Below are positions 1 to 11,590 of a DNA stretch of 64,000 nucleotides, piece by piece. The notes under the pieces are model-generated. The model did not search any database, was not told where the DNA came from, and was given only the letters and a program-made list of their open reading frames with translations. A program made the position numbers and the translations under genes. The DNA comes from Tetrapyrgos nigripes (Eukaryota; Basidiomycota; Agaricomycetes; Agaricales; Campanellaceae): contig JAACJM010000159.1 of the NCBI GenBank assembly GCA_013368315.1, forward strand, positions 124,001-188,000. Direction: 5' to 3'. How positions within the stretch are numbered: the stretch's first letter is position 1; every line of letters begins with the position of its first letter.

Positions 1-3000
1 GAAATATGTCTATCATTTCGATATCGCCGTCTTCGTCAATGTATGCATCGTCATCCTCGTCCTCGTCCTCGTCAAGGACAATAACGACCTTTTCCTTCCC
101 TTTCCCGTTGGCATTCGCTGAATAATCATAATTGAAAACCTCCCCGTCAGTCTCGTCGTTTTCATCCTCCGTCGTTTGGGCTTGGGCGTGAAGAGCTTGA
201 AGTAACTGGTCGAGTTGGAAACTTGGTTCAGGGACTGCGAGGGCTTGTCCACCGAGGGTAATAGCTTGTGTGGGGTCGAGTTGGACGTAGGGTACAGCTG
301 CGTGGGTGGGTTCGGATTTCTTCTTGGATGAAGTGATGAGTTCACCGGTTTCTGAGTAATGAGCTCCTTTGACTAATAGATAGCGACTATAGAGAGAGAG
401 AAGGCGTCAGTCAGTGGGTTTGACAGACACTGCGAGGTGGGAGGGAGGGAAATGCTAGTAATATTCATACTCACCAAACAATCCAACTTGTATGTTGAAC
501 GACGAAATAAGGATTATTACTGACAAACTCGTTTGGAAGATTGACGACTTCGGCGAGTGTGACACAACTTTGAGGACGTGAACGACTGTGTCTCCATGCG
601 GTAGCTGCGGCGGTGGCATAGTGACCCATTGAAACCTCAGCTTGCTTGGCTAGGTAGACGCCTAGAGTAGGTGGGATCAGAAAGTCGTCAATAAGAAGCT
701 GAAGAACCGCCGAAAGAGTCTTTCTTACCATTCCCATATGCCCTTCCATGAGTAACCGTCTTGTACCAGAGCCCGTTCCGAATAATGGAGTGCCAGTTGC
801 GTAACGGAGAACCGTGGAAGGCCTAGAAAATTCGGTCAAGGTCAGCTTTAGCTCTGTGAAAAGAAACAGGGAAAAAATTACTACTGACGTATAACGAAGG
901 ATACACTTTAGCATTAGCATCCCTGCTTTGTGCCTCCTCAGTAGCGGTCTTGAACTTGTCTTCAGCGTCAGGAGCACCGACAGTGAAGCGGTATTGACGC
1001 CAGGTGGTGTCGTCTAGAGGATGGAAGGGAAGATGAGATCAAACTGGGCCATCTGTATAATAAGAAAACGACCTCTGTTTACGTACCAATATGCTTAATA
1101 TGCTCTTCACCACTTGTAATTTCTTCCAAATCCGCCAAACAAGAGCCAACGATCCTGGAAACGCAACGAAGCTCCAAAGGTTAGTATCAACAGCGAAGAT
1201 GAAAACCTCCAAGGTCAATAGAAGACAGACATACCATCTCAAAACCAACCAAGCAGCAGGCAAAATTTGCGCATTCATCTCTTTCAATGTCGGCTTGCAT
1301 TTCCCGCTTCTGACTTTGCGGTCAAGGTGTTTTCTGTTAAACAACCGAGTCAGCGCTGACTGAGCGAGAATGACAGTAGCAGGAGAGAAAAATAAGAGTT
1401 AAAAGAAAACCACTCACTTCATATCATCAATAGACGGCAAACTATCAATCAACACCATAATCGCTACTCTCCTCTCCCCCATACTCAGCTCGTCAAAGTC
1501 AACCAAACCATCCGGTCCTGCTCTCGGTTTTTTCGGTTCTACAGCACCAGCACCAGTCCAACCAGCAGTAGCAACCGCCCCATTCGGAACAGGGAAACCC
1601 CGATGAGTTGTAGGAGGTTGAATGATTTTTTTGGGGTCTACTGGGTTGACACGGAGACCGATACCGACGGGGAGAGGTTCGTCTAGGACGCCTTCGGCAG
1701 CGGAGGAGTAGGTGAGGGAGACGAGGAGGTCGACGGTGCTGGAGTTGTGGATTATTTCGTACTGGGATAACAAAAAACCGAGGGCGGTTAGGAGATTGCA
1801 TAAAAGCCGGAGAAGAAGGTTAAGGAGAAGAAAAGAGTAGAGTTGGGAAAATCATACGCGTAGATAGAAGGACTGAGTAGGACGACATACCTCTAAACTC
1901 GGCCCTAGACCAAAACTATAGTACTGGTAAGAACAAAGTGTGCTATCACACACATAGGGTTTGAGAGCCTCATAATCAGCTACTAGCTTGCGATGACAGA
2001 CGACGCAGTAGCGAGTACAGAGCTATTGATCCCCGAACGGGCATTACCACGAAAAGAGAGAGAAAGAGTGAGAAAGAAGAGTCAGCAAAACGTTGAATAA
2101 CGACAGCACCGAAAAGGTAAGATGAAAGGCGAGAAGGAACGCACCATCAACCTTCTAACAAGATAACTAAATGCCGTCAAGGGCAAATTAAGCTCCTGTT
2201 CGCCTCCAGTCCTATTGACCTGCTGCAACGGATCATGGGGTAACCTTCCACCCACACCCACTCCTTCACTTCCACCCTTCCCGTTTTCTCGTTCACTCCC
2301 CATCTTCCTCTCCTCTCGATCTGCCCCTTCAACCAGTTTCTTCAACACTTTGTCACCCATAACCTCCCCCTCTCCAACCTGCCTACTCTCACACTCCTTC
2401 AACACCATCTCCGCACCAGCCCATCCTAATCCCCACCGTTGACGAATTTGAACAAGTTTGATGAAATGCGAGTTGAGGAGAGATTCGAGGGAGAAGGAGA
2501 GGGAGATAGGCTCAAATGTGCCTTTGTCTTCCTTGTCTTGTTTAGATTTGGGGTTTTCAGAGTCGGACCCAAAGTCGTCTTCAGCTGGAGTCGGGTATGC
2601 GTTGTTTGGGTTGGGTGTGGAGGTACCGGTACCAGAGTCATTGGCGTTGTTGGCGTCGATGTCGTCAGTGCCATCTCCATCAGCACCAAATGAAGCCTCC
2701 CACTGTGCCAAAGCCAACGCTTCCGCTCTCTCCTTCTCCTTCTTCAAAGCCAACTCGTCCTCAGCGTCCATGACAATTAACCCAAAATTCCTACAAGCCT
2801 CCTTTGCATGTTCCTGGCTGGGTTTATACGAAGGGCTTAACCCCACTTTGAACTTGAGCGTCGGTGGTTTGGCTGAAGACGAGGATGAAGAGCCAAGAGG
2901 GTACGGATACATCCCTGTCCACCCTGAAATGAGTAGGACGAGGTTTTGTGGTTTCTTTAGGAGCTTCCGATCCCAGGCAGCTAGAGCCCGGGGTTCCACC

Positions 3001-4084
3001 ATCTCTGTCAAATCCACGACGGGTAGACTGATGGAGAGGATGAAATCGTCTCCACCTAGACGGATAAGGCCTGGACGGTAGTTTGAGGCGATGGTATCGA
3101 CGAAATCGGTTTGGAGTTTGAAAAGGGAGAATTTACGGGATGAGGAAAGGGAGGTGTTGAGGGAATGGGGGTCTCGAGAAGACGAGTTGTAATAGTCGTC
3201 TTCGTCAAAGTATTCCTCGGGCTCGGTGTCTCCACCGTCTGAAAGGTCATCCTCACCGTCGTCATCAGAGTCGACAGTGATGGCTTCGGCAGAGCAGGAA
3301 CCGGAACCCGAGGATTTGTTGAGGGATTTGGATAGGTCTTTGAGAGTCTTTTCAACGAGGTCTGGGAGAGGTTTGCCATTCCCGTTCTCGGAAATGGAAT
3401 CGATGACCTTTTGGACAGCGGGAGGAGTGTCGGTGGATGAGAGGGAATAGGAGAAGTAGCTGTGAGATTTGGGATAGTCTGACGTGTCTACAAGGACAGG
3501 GTTAGTTGGATAACGGAAGGAAGGAATAGACGCAAGCACCAGAAACGAGTACACTGACGGCTAGGACCTCGGGTTGCGGCTGGTCTTCAGCTCCTAGGGC
3601 ATTGATGACGAGTTCCACGGAACCGTCGTCGTCTCCAGGTCTGATTTCTGTAAAACGCAGTCAGACAACGTCGTCCAATGAAGATGCGAGGCAATGGATG
3701 TAGCGAGGCTGGAACAGCTGGGGAATGGTAATGAAATGAAGACACGTACTCGCTACTTTGAAGCCGTAGCCTACAATGCCAGTTCCTGTCCCGCAAGCAT
3801 CCTTCAAAAGACCCAAATCCGCACCAAACCTCTTCCTTCCTTTCAGCGTAGCATTCTTGCTGGACAGGGCGGAAAAGTCAAAGTGGGTAGAGATTTCATT
3901 TGAGGTCATGGACGAGACTGCGAAGAAAGAGATGAAGAACAAAACACGCGTTTAAAGCTGTTAACACGGACAAAGGGTGGGTCTTACCTTCTGGTTGGCT
4001 GAGTTTCCGGCGTTTATTCTTGGGAATCGCGTCTGGTTCGAGATAAGAAAGAGATTCTGGACGTGGATTTTTGTTGGGTGGCAT
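1..4084 (-). CDS. PARP-family protein (probable PARP-UBC fusion), 3' end beyond the window
   Basis: Twelve exons join with consistent phase: 4084-3988, 3917-3750, 3647-3540, 3487-2145, 2022-1891, 1761-1418, 1333-1235, 1154-1087, 1013-889, 822-729, 661-475 and 386 to beyond base 1. That is at least 1050 residues with no stop. Visible in order: an N-terminal region with a VELVINALG strand and a DYPKSHSYFSYSL segment like RWD/E2 folds, a long acidic Ser-rich linker, a Cys-rich module (CVVCHRKL, then VCDSTLC at about residues 580-610) as in PARP6/8, and the PARP catalytic core with FHGSPLRNWHS (His of the H-Y triad), YGNGVYLA (Tyr) and YFVVQHTSWIV near 915. It is expected to transfer ADP-ribose to proteins using NAD+. 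Fungal relatives carry a C-terminal ubiquitin-conjugating domain; here the reading frame runs off the edge after an acidic stretch, so that part is inferred, not seen. An ATG 12 codons upstream (4120) is also possible. Confidence 0.85.
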
Positions 4085-5064
4085 AGGGCGGGCCCGCAGA
4101 GGACAATGGTGGACGTGCACAAGAACGTGCTTGACTCATTTACACCCCGCGTCTAGTTCACACGCTCCTGCGCTTCCGCTAAGCGCCGTCGTCTCCAGCT
4201 GACCCCCAAGGTGTTACTCTGGCGCTTGTACCCTTCCTCACTCACCATTTCACTCCCCAAAGTTGTTTCACTTCTTTCCTTAGCCCCTATTCTAAATTTC
4301 TAATCTTAACTCGCATCTTGTTGCTTTACCACCGAGCTCTAATTCTAAGTACTAGCTAAGTACGCAAATAACTAGATCAGTAGTACTAGTACATATTGTA
4401 GGAATTACAATTAAGTAATTCATAGTGAAGTCATAGACCACATAATATGGAGTTGATAATAATGTATTGTGCTTGCAGCTTACTGCAATCGCATGATGAT
4501 GTATCTACTTTTACAAGCTTTTATACTATATACTACTGTGGTTGAGCAAATCTGTAAATAGAACAAAGTGGTGCTAAGCGGATACTACGATGTAGATCAG
4601 TCTGGAGTAATGATATAAGTAGCTATGTAAGTATGGAGTAAAATGGAAAGTGAGTGGTGCGTATGTGGCTAATTATATACAATTCCAACACATATGACCA
4701 ACAATCATTCAGTACCGCTATGTAAATAGATGAACAGTGAATCATATATTAGTATCATGTCGGGATCTCGAAAGCTGTAAGTATCTGGTGGAGTATCAGT
4801 ATTCCGTACATCATAAAGATGAACAATGGATGGATAGGATCTTCTCTTTGATTGACCATAGCACTTCTGTTCCCGTTTGTATATAGCACAGCAAAGCTAA
4901 CTTGGAGTGATATTTCTACGCTCCTTTCGAACCCCCATCACTACTTGCTCACCTCAGAGACGCGGTGCTTATTTTCTCACCAATACCCCCGCCGCCCATT
5001 AACCTGTGACGAAAGTCTCATTGCCAATATCAGCAACCTCTCATAAATTCCGAGCCTTGACGCA
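4085..5064. promoter_or_regulatory. Divergent intergenic region between the PARP-family gene and the membrane protein gene
   Basis: About 980 bases with no convincing coding region. It separates two divergently transcribed genes, so it should hold both promoters. Bases 4330-4830 are AT-rich. I could not assign a specific TATA box or transcription start. Confidence 0.4.
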
Positions 5065-6619
5065 ATGGCAGAACCTGTCAGAATCATTGTCGATGATAGC
5101 GAGCTGGCTGGGATTCTTCTTGGTCCTGGACCCCGAGTCAGAGGGTCTAGTTGCGCGAGTTGGGACCAGTCGAACCATACATTTGATAATAGCTTCTTCT
5201 CCAATAGAAGCTATACAAGCGTTACTTCCTCCTTCTCCTGTCCTATAGGCTATAATATTGGTAAGCAAGACGACTTGGACTTGTGAGTAAAGTTGATTTC
5301 TTGACTCTTCTGCCAGGGCCTGTCACGTTTTTTGGAATCGCTCCCCCTCCTGGCTTTAACCAATCATTTGCATTGAACGGGCATATCTTTAATTACTCTC
5401 AGCCTGCCCATCAAGGTCAACTTTTTGACTTTCCAGATGTATCCGAAGAACCCCCAATCATCGACCTGGGTGAATTCGTCATCGTGGACTATGCCCTCTT
5501 CACTGTCGACAACACTGCTGATCTATCCAATAGTGTTATACTTGTCGACGACTTGAGCAAAGAAATACAATGGAACGGAAGCTGGGAACCAGGTGTCCTC
5601 AATACCCCAATGCTCGACATCAGAGAGTTCCCGACACCAATTTCAGTGTCACCGCACGGCAACACCTCTCATGTTTCCTCAACGGACGGAGACTCGTTCA
5701 CGTTCCGTTTTGCAGGGACATCGATTGAGATTTATGGCTTCATGTCTTCCGGCGGGATCAGCGATATTTATACTTTCCGAGTGACGATAGACGGGCAACA
5801 GAACACAAAGAATCCAGTTATGCTTGATCTTCCCGGCCTTTTGTTTTCACAAAATGGTCTAGGCCGTGGAAATCACACACTCGTTTTTACGTGCGAGGAG
5901 ATACCTGGTCGTTTGGCTGTTGATTACATTCTTTATACCCCTGCTTTTTCAAATCTCGCCGATAAGCCCGTTTTTCAAGCGTCTGATTCCCCCTCCTCCT
6001 CCGCCTCATCTCCCGATCGTACCAGCACGTCACCTGATTCCGGACATTCATCAAAACCCAACGTGGGAGTGATTGTGGGAGGGGTGATTGGTGCCTTGGC
6101 AACTTGTGGTTTGCTTATCCTTGGTTTATGGCTCTGGAGAAAAACGCGGAAGGGGCGTATACTGAAGGAGCATTCGAGTCTAATGGCTGAGCCATTTATG
6201 GATCAAAACTCTACAGCGAGCCAGCCTGGTACTGTTTCTTCTTTATCTGATCAGCAGGTCAATATGATCTAACTCGTCCTCGTACAGCTATTCCTAGGAA
6301 GCGCCGCCGTCACTCAGCACCAGTGCGATCTTTCCCGGAACCCGTCGCGGACGAGTGGGCTACTGACGCAAAAGGACGTCATGTCCTTGCTATCTCAACC
6401 ACAGAGCGCCAAAATATACAGGAATATAGTCATGCTCTTGATGAGCAGATGCAACAAATTGAGGTACGGAGTCAAGCTGGAGAGGTAGATGTAAATCATT
6501 TGGACGCTGAGATGAGGGAGATGCGGGCAACAGTGGATATGCTTAGGAGGGAGGTGGGAAGAATTCTGGTGCCACCGTCTTATGATAGTGAGAACGGTGG
6601 AAGCGTAGCTGGAGATTGA
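5065..6619 (+). CDS. Single-pass membrane protein with extracellular beta-sandwich-like region
   Basis: Exon 1 is 5065-5260, intron 5261-5316 (GTAAGC..GCCAG, 56 nt), exon 2 starts at 5317. The product has an ectodomain with several N-glycosylation sequons (NHTF, NSFF, NRSY, NGSW, NTSH, NHTL) and a repeated pattern (IQWNGSWE ... SFTFRFAGTSIEIYG ... AVDYILYTP) typical of basidiomycete cell-surface proteins with galactose-binding-like domains. A Ser/Thr/Pro stalk, one transmembrane helix (about residues 315-338, GGVIGALATCGLLILGLWLW) and a basic stop-transfer RKTRKGR follow. The cytoplasmic tail (KRRRHSAPVRSFPEP, then a probable coiled coil EQMQQIEVRSQAG, ending at 6619) lies in another frame. 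The link between about 6225 and 6285 is either a small intron I could not fix or a 1-nt frameshift. No clear signal peptide follows the chosen ATG. Function unknown. Confidence 0.6.
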
Positions 6620-7339
6620 ACGGACTGTATTTTATCTAGTTATCGAAAATCCTTACTAGTAATTGTCAGATTGAAGGTGGTGCCTGAGAGAAGCAGTGTA
6701 CCCCTTTGGATTTCAGATACGAAGCCATTGGCATGGTACCAACTGGCGTTATAATTCGACCTAGTCTGTGATTTACGAACTTATAGCCTCTAGCATACAT
6801 ATCCTAGCACGCCTGGATACGAAATTCGAAAGTAAAAAACACATCTATTTCTCGAACACGATAATAACACGTTTTAACATTTCAGCTGCGGGTACAGCTC
6901 TTCAGGTCTATCCACTGCGTTTGGCTCGGGCATTGTGATACTAGCCAGCCTCGGCCACTCCAATGGTTAATGTGGTTAAGGTGATTCGCTATGGAGCGAT
7001 TGAGCTGATCAGGATCCCAAGGAGGTAATGTTAACTCAGATACGTCCTGTACTAGCTGGCTCATACAAGGCTCTTGAAAGGCTAGTGCATGTACGTGGCT
7101 TTGATTTTATTTTTGCTCAGACAGGTGAATATGGAGAGAATGGTCGTGGATAAGTGCGAGTTTGTGGGCATCATGATTTTGGTTGTTTCTAGAAATTGCT
7201 ACTCGTAAATTAGGGCGTGATGACTCGGAGTGCCAGGGCTCGAGCTCACCTTTTTTCCTAGATAGCAGTACAATGTCTTGTGGAATGTAGGACTGCGAGG
7301 TTTGGGTGAGGGGCGTGCTTTTATCAAGTGTATTAAATT
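6620..7339. other. Intergenic DNA with no recognised feature
   Basis: No coding region or clear repeat was identified. The stretch lies between the stop codon of the membrane protein gene and the first MITE of the following repeat cluster. Confidence 0.3.
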
Positions 7340-8140
7340 ATTACGAGGCCCTTAAGGCCTAGGGCTTCGCACCGTCCAGTAATACTGATACGGCCGTAAA
7401 TTTTACTGGCTCAGTACTGGTACGGTATACCCGTCCTCGTATTCGTACTGGTTCATCTAGAAGCCTGTACGGTACTGGACGGGTACGGGTACGGCAGTAA
7501 TACTGGTTACGGGGTCATGCTGCTGCGGCTGGAAGAAATACTACAAGCGACACACCTTTTACTGACTTCGTATTGTTTTTAAGACTTGTAGAACTGAACT
7601 GGAGGTCAGAAACTAGTGTTATGCACATCACCATAGCTCTCTGAAAGATTTTCACTTGGCCTTTGTGACTCACTGACATCTGAACAACAGCTCATCAGCA
7701 TCTTTTTCATCAGGATTTGCGCAGATCAAGCGCAGATATACCCTTCGGGCTTGGATTTTCACCTCGCTTCGACCACTTCATGTACAAGAATGACGAAAAC
7801 TTGGCGAAAAGGACTAAAATTTAAGGAAAAGTCATTGCCGGGGCTTGACCGACCCGTATACCGTACCAACCCGTATGACGGCCGTGAAGGAGAAGGTGAT
7901 ATACGGGTTATACCCGTACAGTACAGTCCCGTATTTTTTCTCCAAATCTTGCTATACGGTACGGGGTCGTATTTCCATACGGTTCCCGTATAACCGTATG
8001 GATACTGGTACGGTGCGAAGCCCTATTAAGGCCGAGTTATAACTTATGTCGACCTCGCAATTCAGTAGCAAAATTTTACTACGACCTCAAACTCCCACCC
8101 CTTTTCATTACCACTCAAGCTAACATTGCGACTAGATGTC
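7340..8140. repeat. ATTACGAGGCC-type MITE, interrupted by a hAT-type MITE
   Basis: The left end reads ATTACGAGGCCCTTAAGGCC (7340-7359). The element resumes after the inserted hAT-type MITE at about 8034 with GAGTTATAACTTATGTCGACC. Its internal part (CCTCAAACTCCCACCCC, 8078-8101) recurs near 10665 and, reversed, near 9975 and 11800, which defines a dispersed family. No right end is seen before the next copy starts at 8141, so this copy is truncated on the right. Confidence 0.55.
7360..8025. mobile_element. hAT-type MITE, 666 bp, with perfect 16-bp terminal inverted repeats
   Basis: Both ends carry TAGGGCTTCGCACCGT in inverted orientation (7360-7375 and 8010-8025). The flanks are a perfect 8-bp duplication, TTAAGGCC (7352-7359 and 8026-8033). 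An 8-bp duplication and a TAGGG-type terminus are characteristic of hAT elements. The interior has no credible ORF and is full of ACGGGTACGG and CCGTAC motifs in both orientations, which look like subterminal transposase binding sites. The target was an older ATTACGAGGCC-type MITE. A second copy is at 53906-54563. Confidence 0.88.
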
Positions 8141-8522
8141 ATTACGAGGCCCTTTAGGCCGAGTTAACTTATGTCGACCCCCCAATTGAGTATCAAACTT
8201 TCTCACGGGTTCTAACTTTTACACGCCACCTCAGCGCTCCGAAGTGCCCGAACACTGCCATTTCAGCTGACGCTCAACTGACACGTCATTCCTGCCTTCC
8301 CTCCATCGCTGTCGATGCACCAGGTTCAGACGCGTTTACCTTCCCTCAACAGCCGTCAAAAGTCATCAAGAGCCGCTCTCTGAGACTCTGAATCACTATG
8401 GATACCTCTAATCCAAGGTCATTTAAAGGCACTGTTACATTAAAATGATACAATATTGGGTTCTATCTAATTAAAAGAATTTTTTACTGCATACAAAACC
8501 ATTTTACTTCAGGCCTCGTAAT
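8141..8522. repeat. ATTACGAGGCC-type MITE, second copy
   Basis: Begins ATTACGAGGCCCTTTAGGCC at 8141 and ends with the inverted GGCCTCGTAAT at 8512-8522. Just inside the left end is GAGTTAACTTATGTCGACC, shared with other copies. There is no coding capacity. The target duplication was not resolved because neighbouring copies abut each other. Confidence 0.55.
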
Positions 8523-8626
8523 TTGCCATGCGAACCTTTCCCCACTTAAACATGTGTTTCCTTCTATAGATAAATCTTCCCTACTGGGGAAAGGGGCCAC
8601 TGCTTTGCATGGCAAGTTACGAGGCC
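8512..8626. repeat. Short palindromic MITE sharing the GGCCTCGTAA terminus
   Basis: A 115-bp unit runs from GGCCTCGTAATTTGCCATGC (8512-8531) to the inverse GCATGGCAAGTTACGAGGCC (8607-8626). CCTTTCCCC and GGGGAAAGG sit further in, so it could fold into a long hairpin. The motif TGCTTTGCATGGCAAATTACGAGGCC-like recurs at about 11570 and 29535. Confidence 0.5.
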
Positions 8627-9232
8627 CAGTTCCCTTAAGAATATATCACTGACAAAAATTTTCATTCCTATATTGACTGCTATGTAAAGAGTGTCTCATG
8701 GTGAAGTATGATGTATCAAGAACGGCAAACACAAATTGTGAATCTCAAATCGAGGATTTGACATTGTGCAAAGGGACTGCTGTAGGCTACTTCTGACATA
8801 GCAGAGAATAATAAATTTGCAGATGAAAAGCTTCCTGCCATGCAAAAAAAAAAAAAAAAAATTACTCAGTACATAGAGACGGAGACAAAAAAATCAAAGA
8901 GAACGTACCACTGCTATTTAAGAAGTTTAGCATAATCCTCACTGACCAGTTCAGACATACTCATTCAACCACAATTTTATCAGAGCAAGCCTAGGATAAG
9001 TAGGTTTCTGTGTCGCAACATGGATACTCCAGCGATTGGGACCGGCAGACGGAAAGAGAAAGGGAGTTTGAGAAGATGGGATAGAGAAAGGGGACCAATC
9101 CATTGATAGCTCATCGCGTAATTGTAGAGGGAGTAGGCATCCAGAGCGAGCAACACTGAAACCGTGAATAATTTGCAATTTTGGGGAATGCGAACACGTT
9201 GAAAACACCATTTATATGGGAAGGAAAGACAC
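8627..9232. other. Non-coding stretch with a poly-A run
   Basis: No supported gene. An uninterrupted A run of 17 to 18 bases occurs at about 8845. The part nearest 9232 is simply downstream of the ATP synthase subunit g pseudogene. Confidence 0.3.
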
Positions 9233-9875
9233 TTAGTTAACATTGTACCCCACAGACTTCTCCTTCCAATGATTTTGCCAATCTATAGAGTAACACAACG
9301 TCAACACGACAACTCAGATGTAGTAGTAGAAGTAGTAGTAGTAGTACGAAAACACACCTTAAAGATACCATAAGCTCTGATCACATAGACACCAGTCCTA
9401 GCAATGTCCCCGCTCCTGACAGCTCCAGACCAAAAGTCCCTATTGATGGCTCTACTCCACATTATCTCGTGCGCAGATTGAACAGTCACAACAGAGGGAG
9501 GGGAGAGCCTTTCAGTCCTATAGATGTATTTGCAGATTTTCCGGAAACCGAGAGGTTGTAGGTGATGGGTTGGCGGTAGGCTGGACGCGTTGTTATGGTG
9601 GAAGGAGAGAGAATGAGACATGAGTGGGTTAGGCGCAGAGAAAGACATGGAATGAGATATATACAGCCCAGCATAGACCCAACTCTCTCTCCAAGAGGCC
9701 CAGCAACCTTTGTAGCACCGCCTAAAATCCTTCGAGCAGCTTGTTGGGCACTAGCCAACGTTTCTTGTCCATATCTTTGACTTGGGCATTTGAAGCTCCC
9801 AACGATGAGGAAGCAAAGCAGGAAAAACAAGCAGGACGGGGAGGGGAACAACGGGAAGGCGGGCGTAATATCGTA
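9233..9875 (-). pseudogene. ATP20: Mitochondrial F1Fo ATP synthase subunit g, decayed copy
   Basis: The intact protein is a small inner-membrane subunit that helps ATP synthase dimerise. Exons can be placed at about 9875-9665, 9580-9358 and 9282-9233, with introns 9581-9664 (GTATAT..CCAG) and 9283-9357 (GTGTGT..ATAG). Recognisable blocks are LASAQQAARRILGGA, GPLGERVGSMLG, SYRQPITYNLSV, RTERLSPPSVVTV, SGDIARTGVYVIRAYGIFK and IGKIIGRRSL. Each block is in a different frame from the next. Single bases are missing near 9763 (after KDMDK), near 9545 (after YNLSV) and near 9255 (after RRSL). Restoring the last frame would reach a stop at 9233-9235. No ATG starts the mitochondrial-targeting-like N-terminus; an ACG lies at the expected place and repeat DNA begins just upstream. 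Retained introns argue against a retrocopy. It is a pseudogene unless the three indels are sequence errors. Confidence 0.7.
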
Positions 9876-10040
9876 CACAGGGAAGAGGTTGACACACTGG
9901 CAATGACGTCAACGGTCCAGAGCAATTCTAGAATCTCGGGTTGTCGGGAAGAGTAGACACTGGAAAAGGGGTGGGAGTTTGAGGTCGTGGTAAAATTTTC
10001 AAGGTTGACATAAGTTAACTCAGCCTAAAGGCCTTGTAAT
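9876..10040. repeat. ATTACGAGGCC-type MITE (inverted copy) abutting the ATP20 5' end
   Basis: The end reads GGCCTTGTAAT at 10030-10040, preceded by ACATAAGTTAACTCAGCC, GGGTGGGAGTTTGAGGTC and GGTTGTCGGGAAG. The same string of blocks occurs in the copy at 11591-11873. The shared blocks TGACGTCAACGGTCC and GGTTGTCGGG (9904-9951) reach almost to the ATP20 coding remnant, so the insertion may have removed its promoter and start. Confidence 0.5.
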
Positions 10041-11590
10041 TTAATTTGCATTGTCTCATTCTCAATACCGCTTACACCATTTCTATCCTAATTTACAGGG
10101 CCCTTTAAAGCCTTAACTTAGGTTGACTTCAGAAAAGTTTCCAGGCTGTGGAGGCCCCTTTTCATCCCTTCCTGACAACTGAGAATTGGTCTCAAATCCT
10201 ATGACTGTTGACATTTTTGTTGATGTCATAACTGACAGCTTCACTGCGACAATTCACTGCCCAGTCAACGCTGTTCAGTGTCAATGTCAATGGTGCTCAT
10301 CTTCAGTTAAGTAATGACCTTGTTCCTCCTCTTCATCTCTTATAAGAATGTATAATGTATGTATGAGGGACATGTGGGCCAATGTTGTGTGTATACGAGT
10401 TGATGAGTTGACAGCTACAAACGGACTGGCTAATCGGCCTGCTGAGTCCGTTGATTGCCCTTTGCTTAGCGAAGGGCAATCTGCATTCAATCACATGACA
10501 TGAAAATTGAATCTTGGCCATCCAAATTCACTGCAGTACTTACAGTTCTTCTTGCTATCCACTCCATATATCTTTCCTTGTGGACAACTCAGCACAAATG
10601 CTTAGTGGCTATGAGGCCTTTAGGCTGAGTTAATTTATGTTGTAGTGACCTCCCAGGTCTTTCCCATGGGTTCAAACTCCCACCCCTTTTTTTTGCCACT
10701 CAAATTAAGCTGGTCTCTACCTTCCCGACAACTGAAATGCCTAGAATTGGTCTGGACCAGGTTCTAAGAGCCATTGACGACAACCATGACATCATGTCAG
10801 CATGTTGACTCATCTCGCTACCACCATCCTTTCCTTCTCTCAACCGTCACCCTGCACTGAAACCATACAAGGAATCCAACCAAGAGGTATCATCTGTGAC
10901 TCTGCACATCCACTCTCATCAAACCCTCATGATTGCACCTTTATCTAGACCACGCTGACCCATCAATGGTGCCCTAAAGACATCTAGTATGTAAGCAGTA
11001 CTTTGGCACAAGATGTGGTTGCATATTGCTAAAAGGTGGGTCCTTGATCATCTATCAGGCTTCTTCCAATGTCTTATGCTACTCTCCTTTAGAGACTTCA
11101 TTACCAGCAAGAATGTGAGAAGCAGATGATCAATGTGGGTGTGAAAGCCTGGTCCTTGTGCGTCATTTTGTCATCTTCCCCATCTCTGGGCAGCCTAACT
11201 TCAGTCTTAGATATTTGGATCCACTGCTGGTTATCTCACCTCTTTTGTGCTGTCCTGACTGAATACCTCTCCAGTGTTCACTCTGAGAAGGGCAACAACT
11301 TCGCTTGCATGGACAATACTTATATGTTAGTCTATTTTCATCTTTCAGTCTTCTTTTCTTCACTTTGCTGTGCATATATGCACATGCTGCGACCATTACT
11401 GATTTAACACCAGCTTTCTTGATTAATTTCTACAGTGCCTATGTAGTTACCACAGCATACATATGTCATCCGCTGTTCTGCACTCAGCAATGCTAGCAGC
11501 TGTTTTGGTGCAGACCAATTGACATCTCTTTTCATTGTCTCCATTGTCATTGTTATGACTGGGGCAAAGGGCCATTGCTTTGTGTGGCAA
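10041..11590. other. MITE-derived and unassigned repeat DNA
   Basis: Holds further diverged members of the ATTACGAGGCC family, for example ATGAGGCCTTTAGGCTGAG at 10611 and GGGCCCTTTAAAGCC near 10099. Runs such as CTCCCACCCCTTTT and CTTCCCGACAACTGA match the MITE interior. No gene is supported; the small ORFs lack recognisable motifs. Confidence 0.4.

Noticed and set aside
2215..3450. Several plus-strand ORFs of 70-207 codons
   Set aside because: They lie opposite the long PARP exon 3487-2145 and reflect its Ser/Asp-rich codon pattern.
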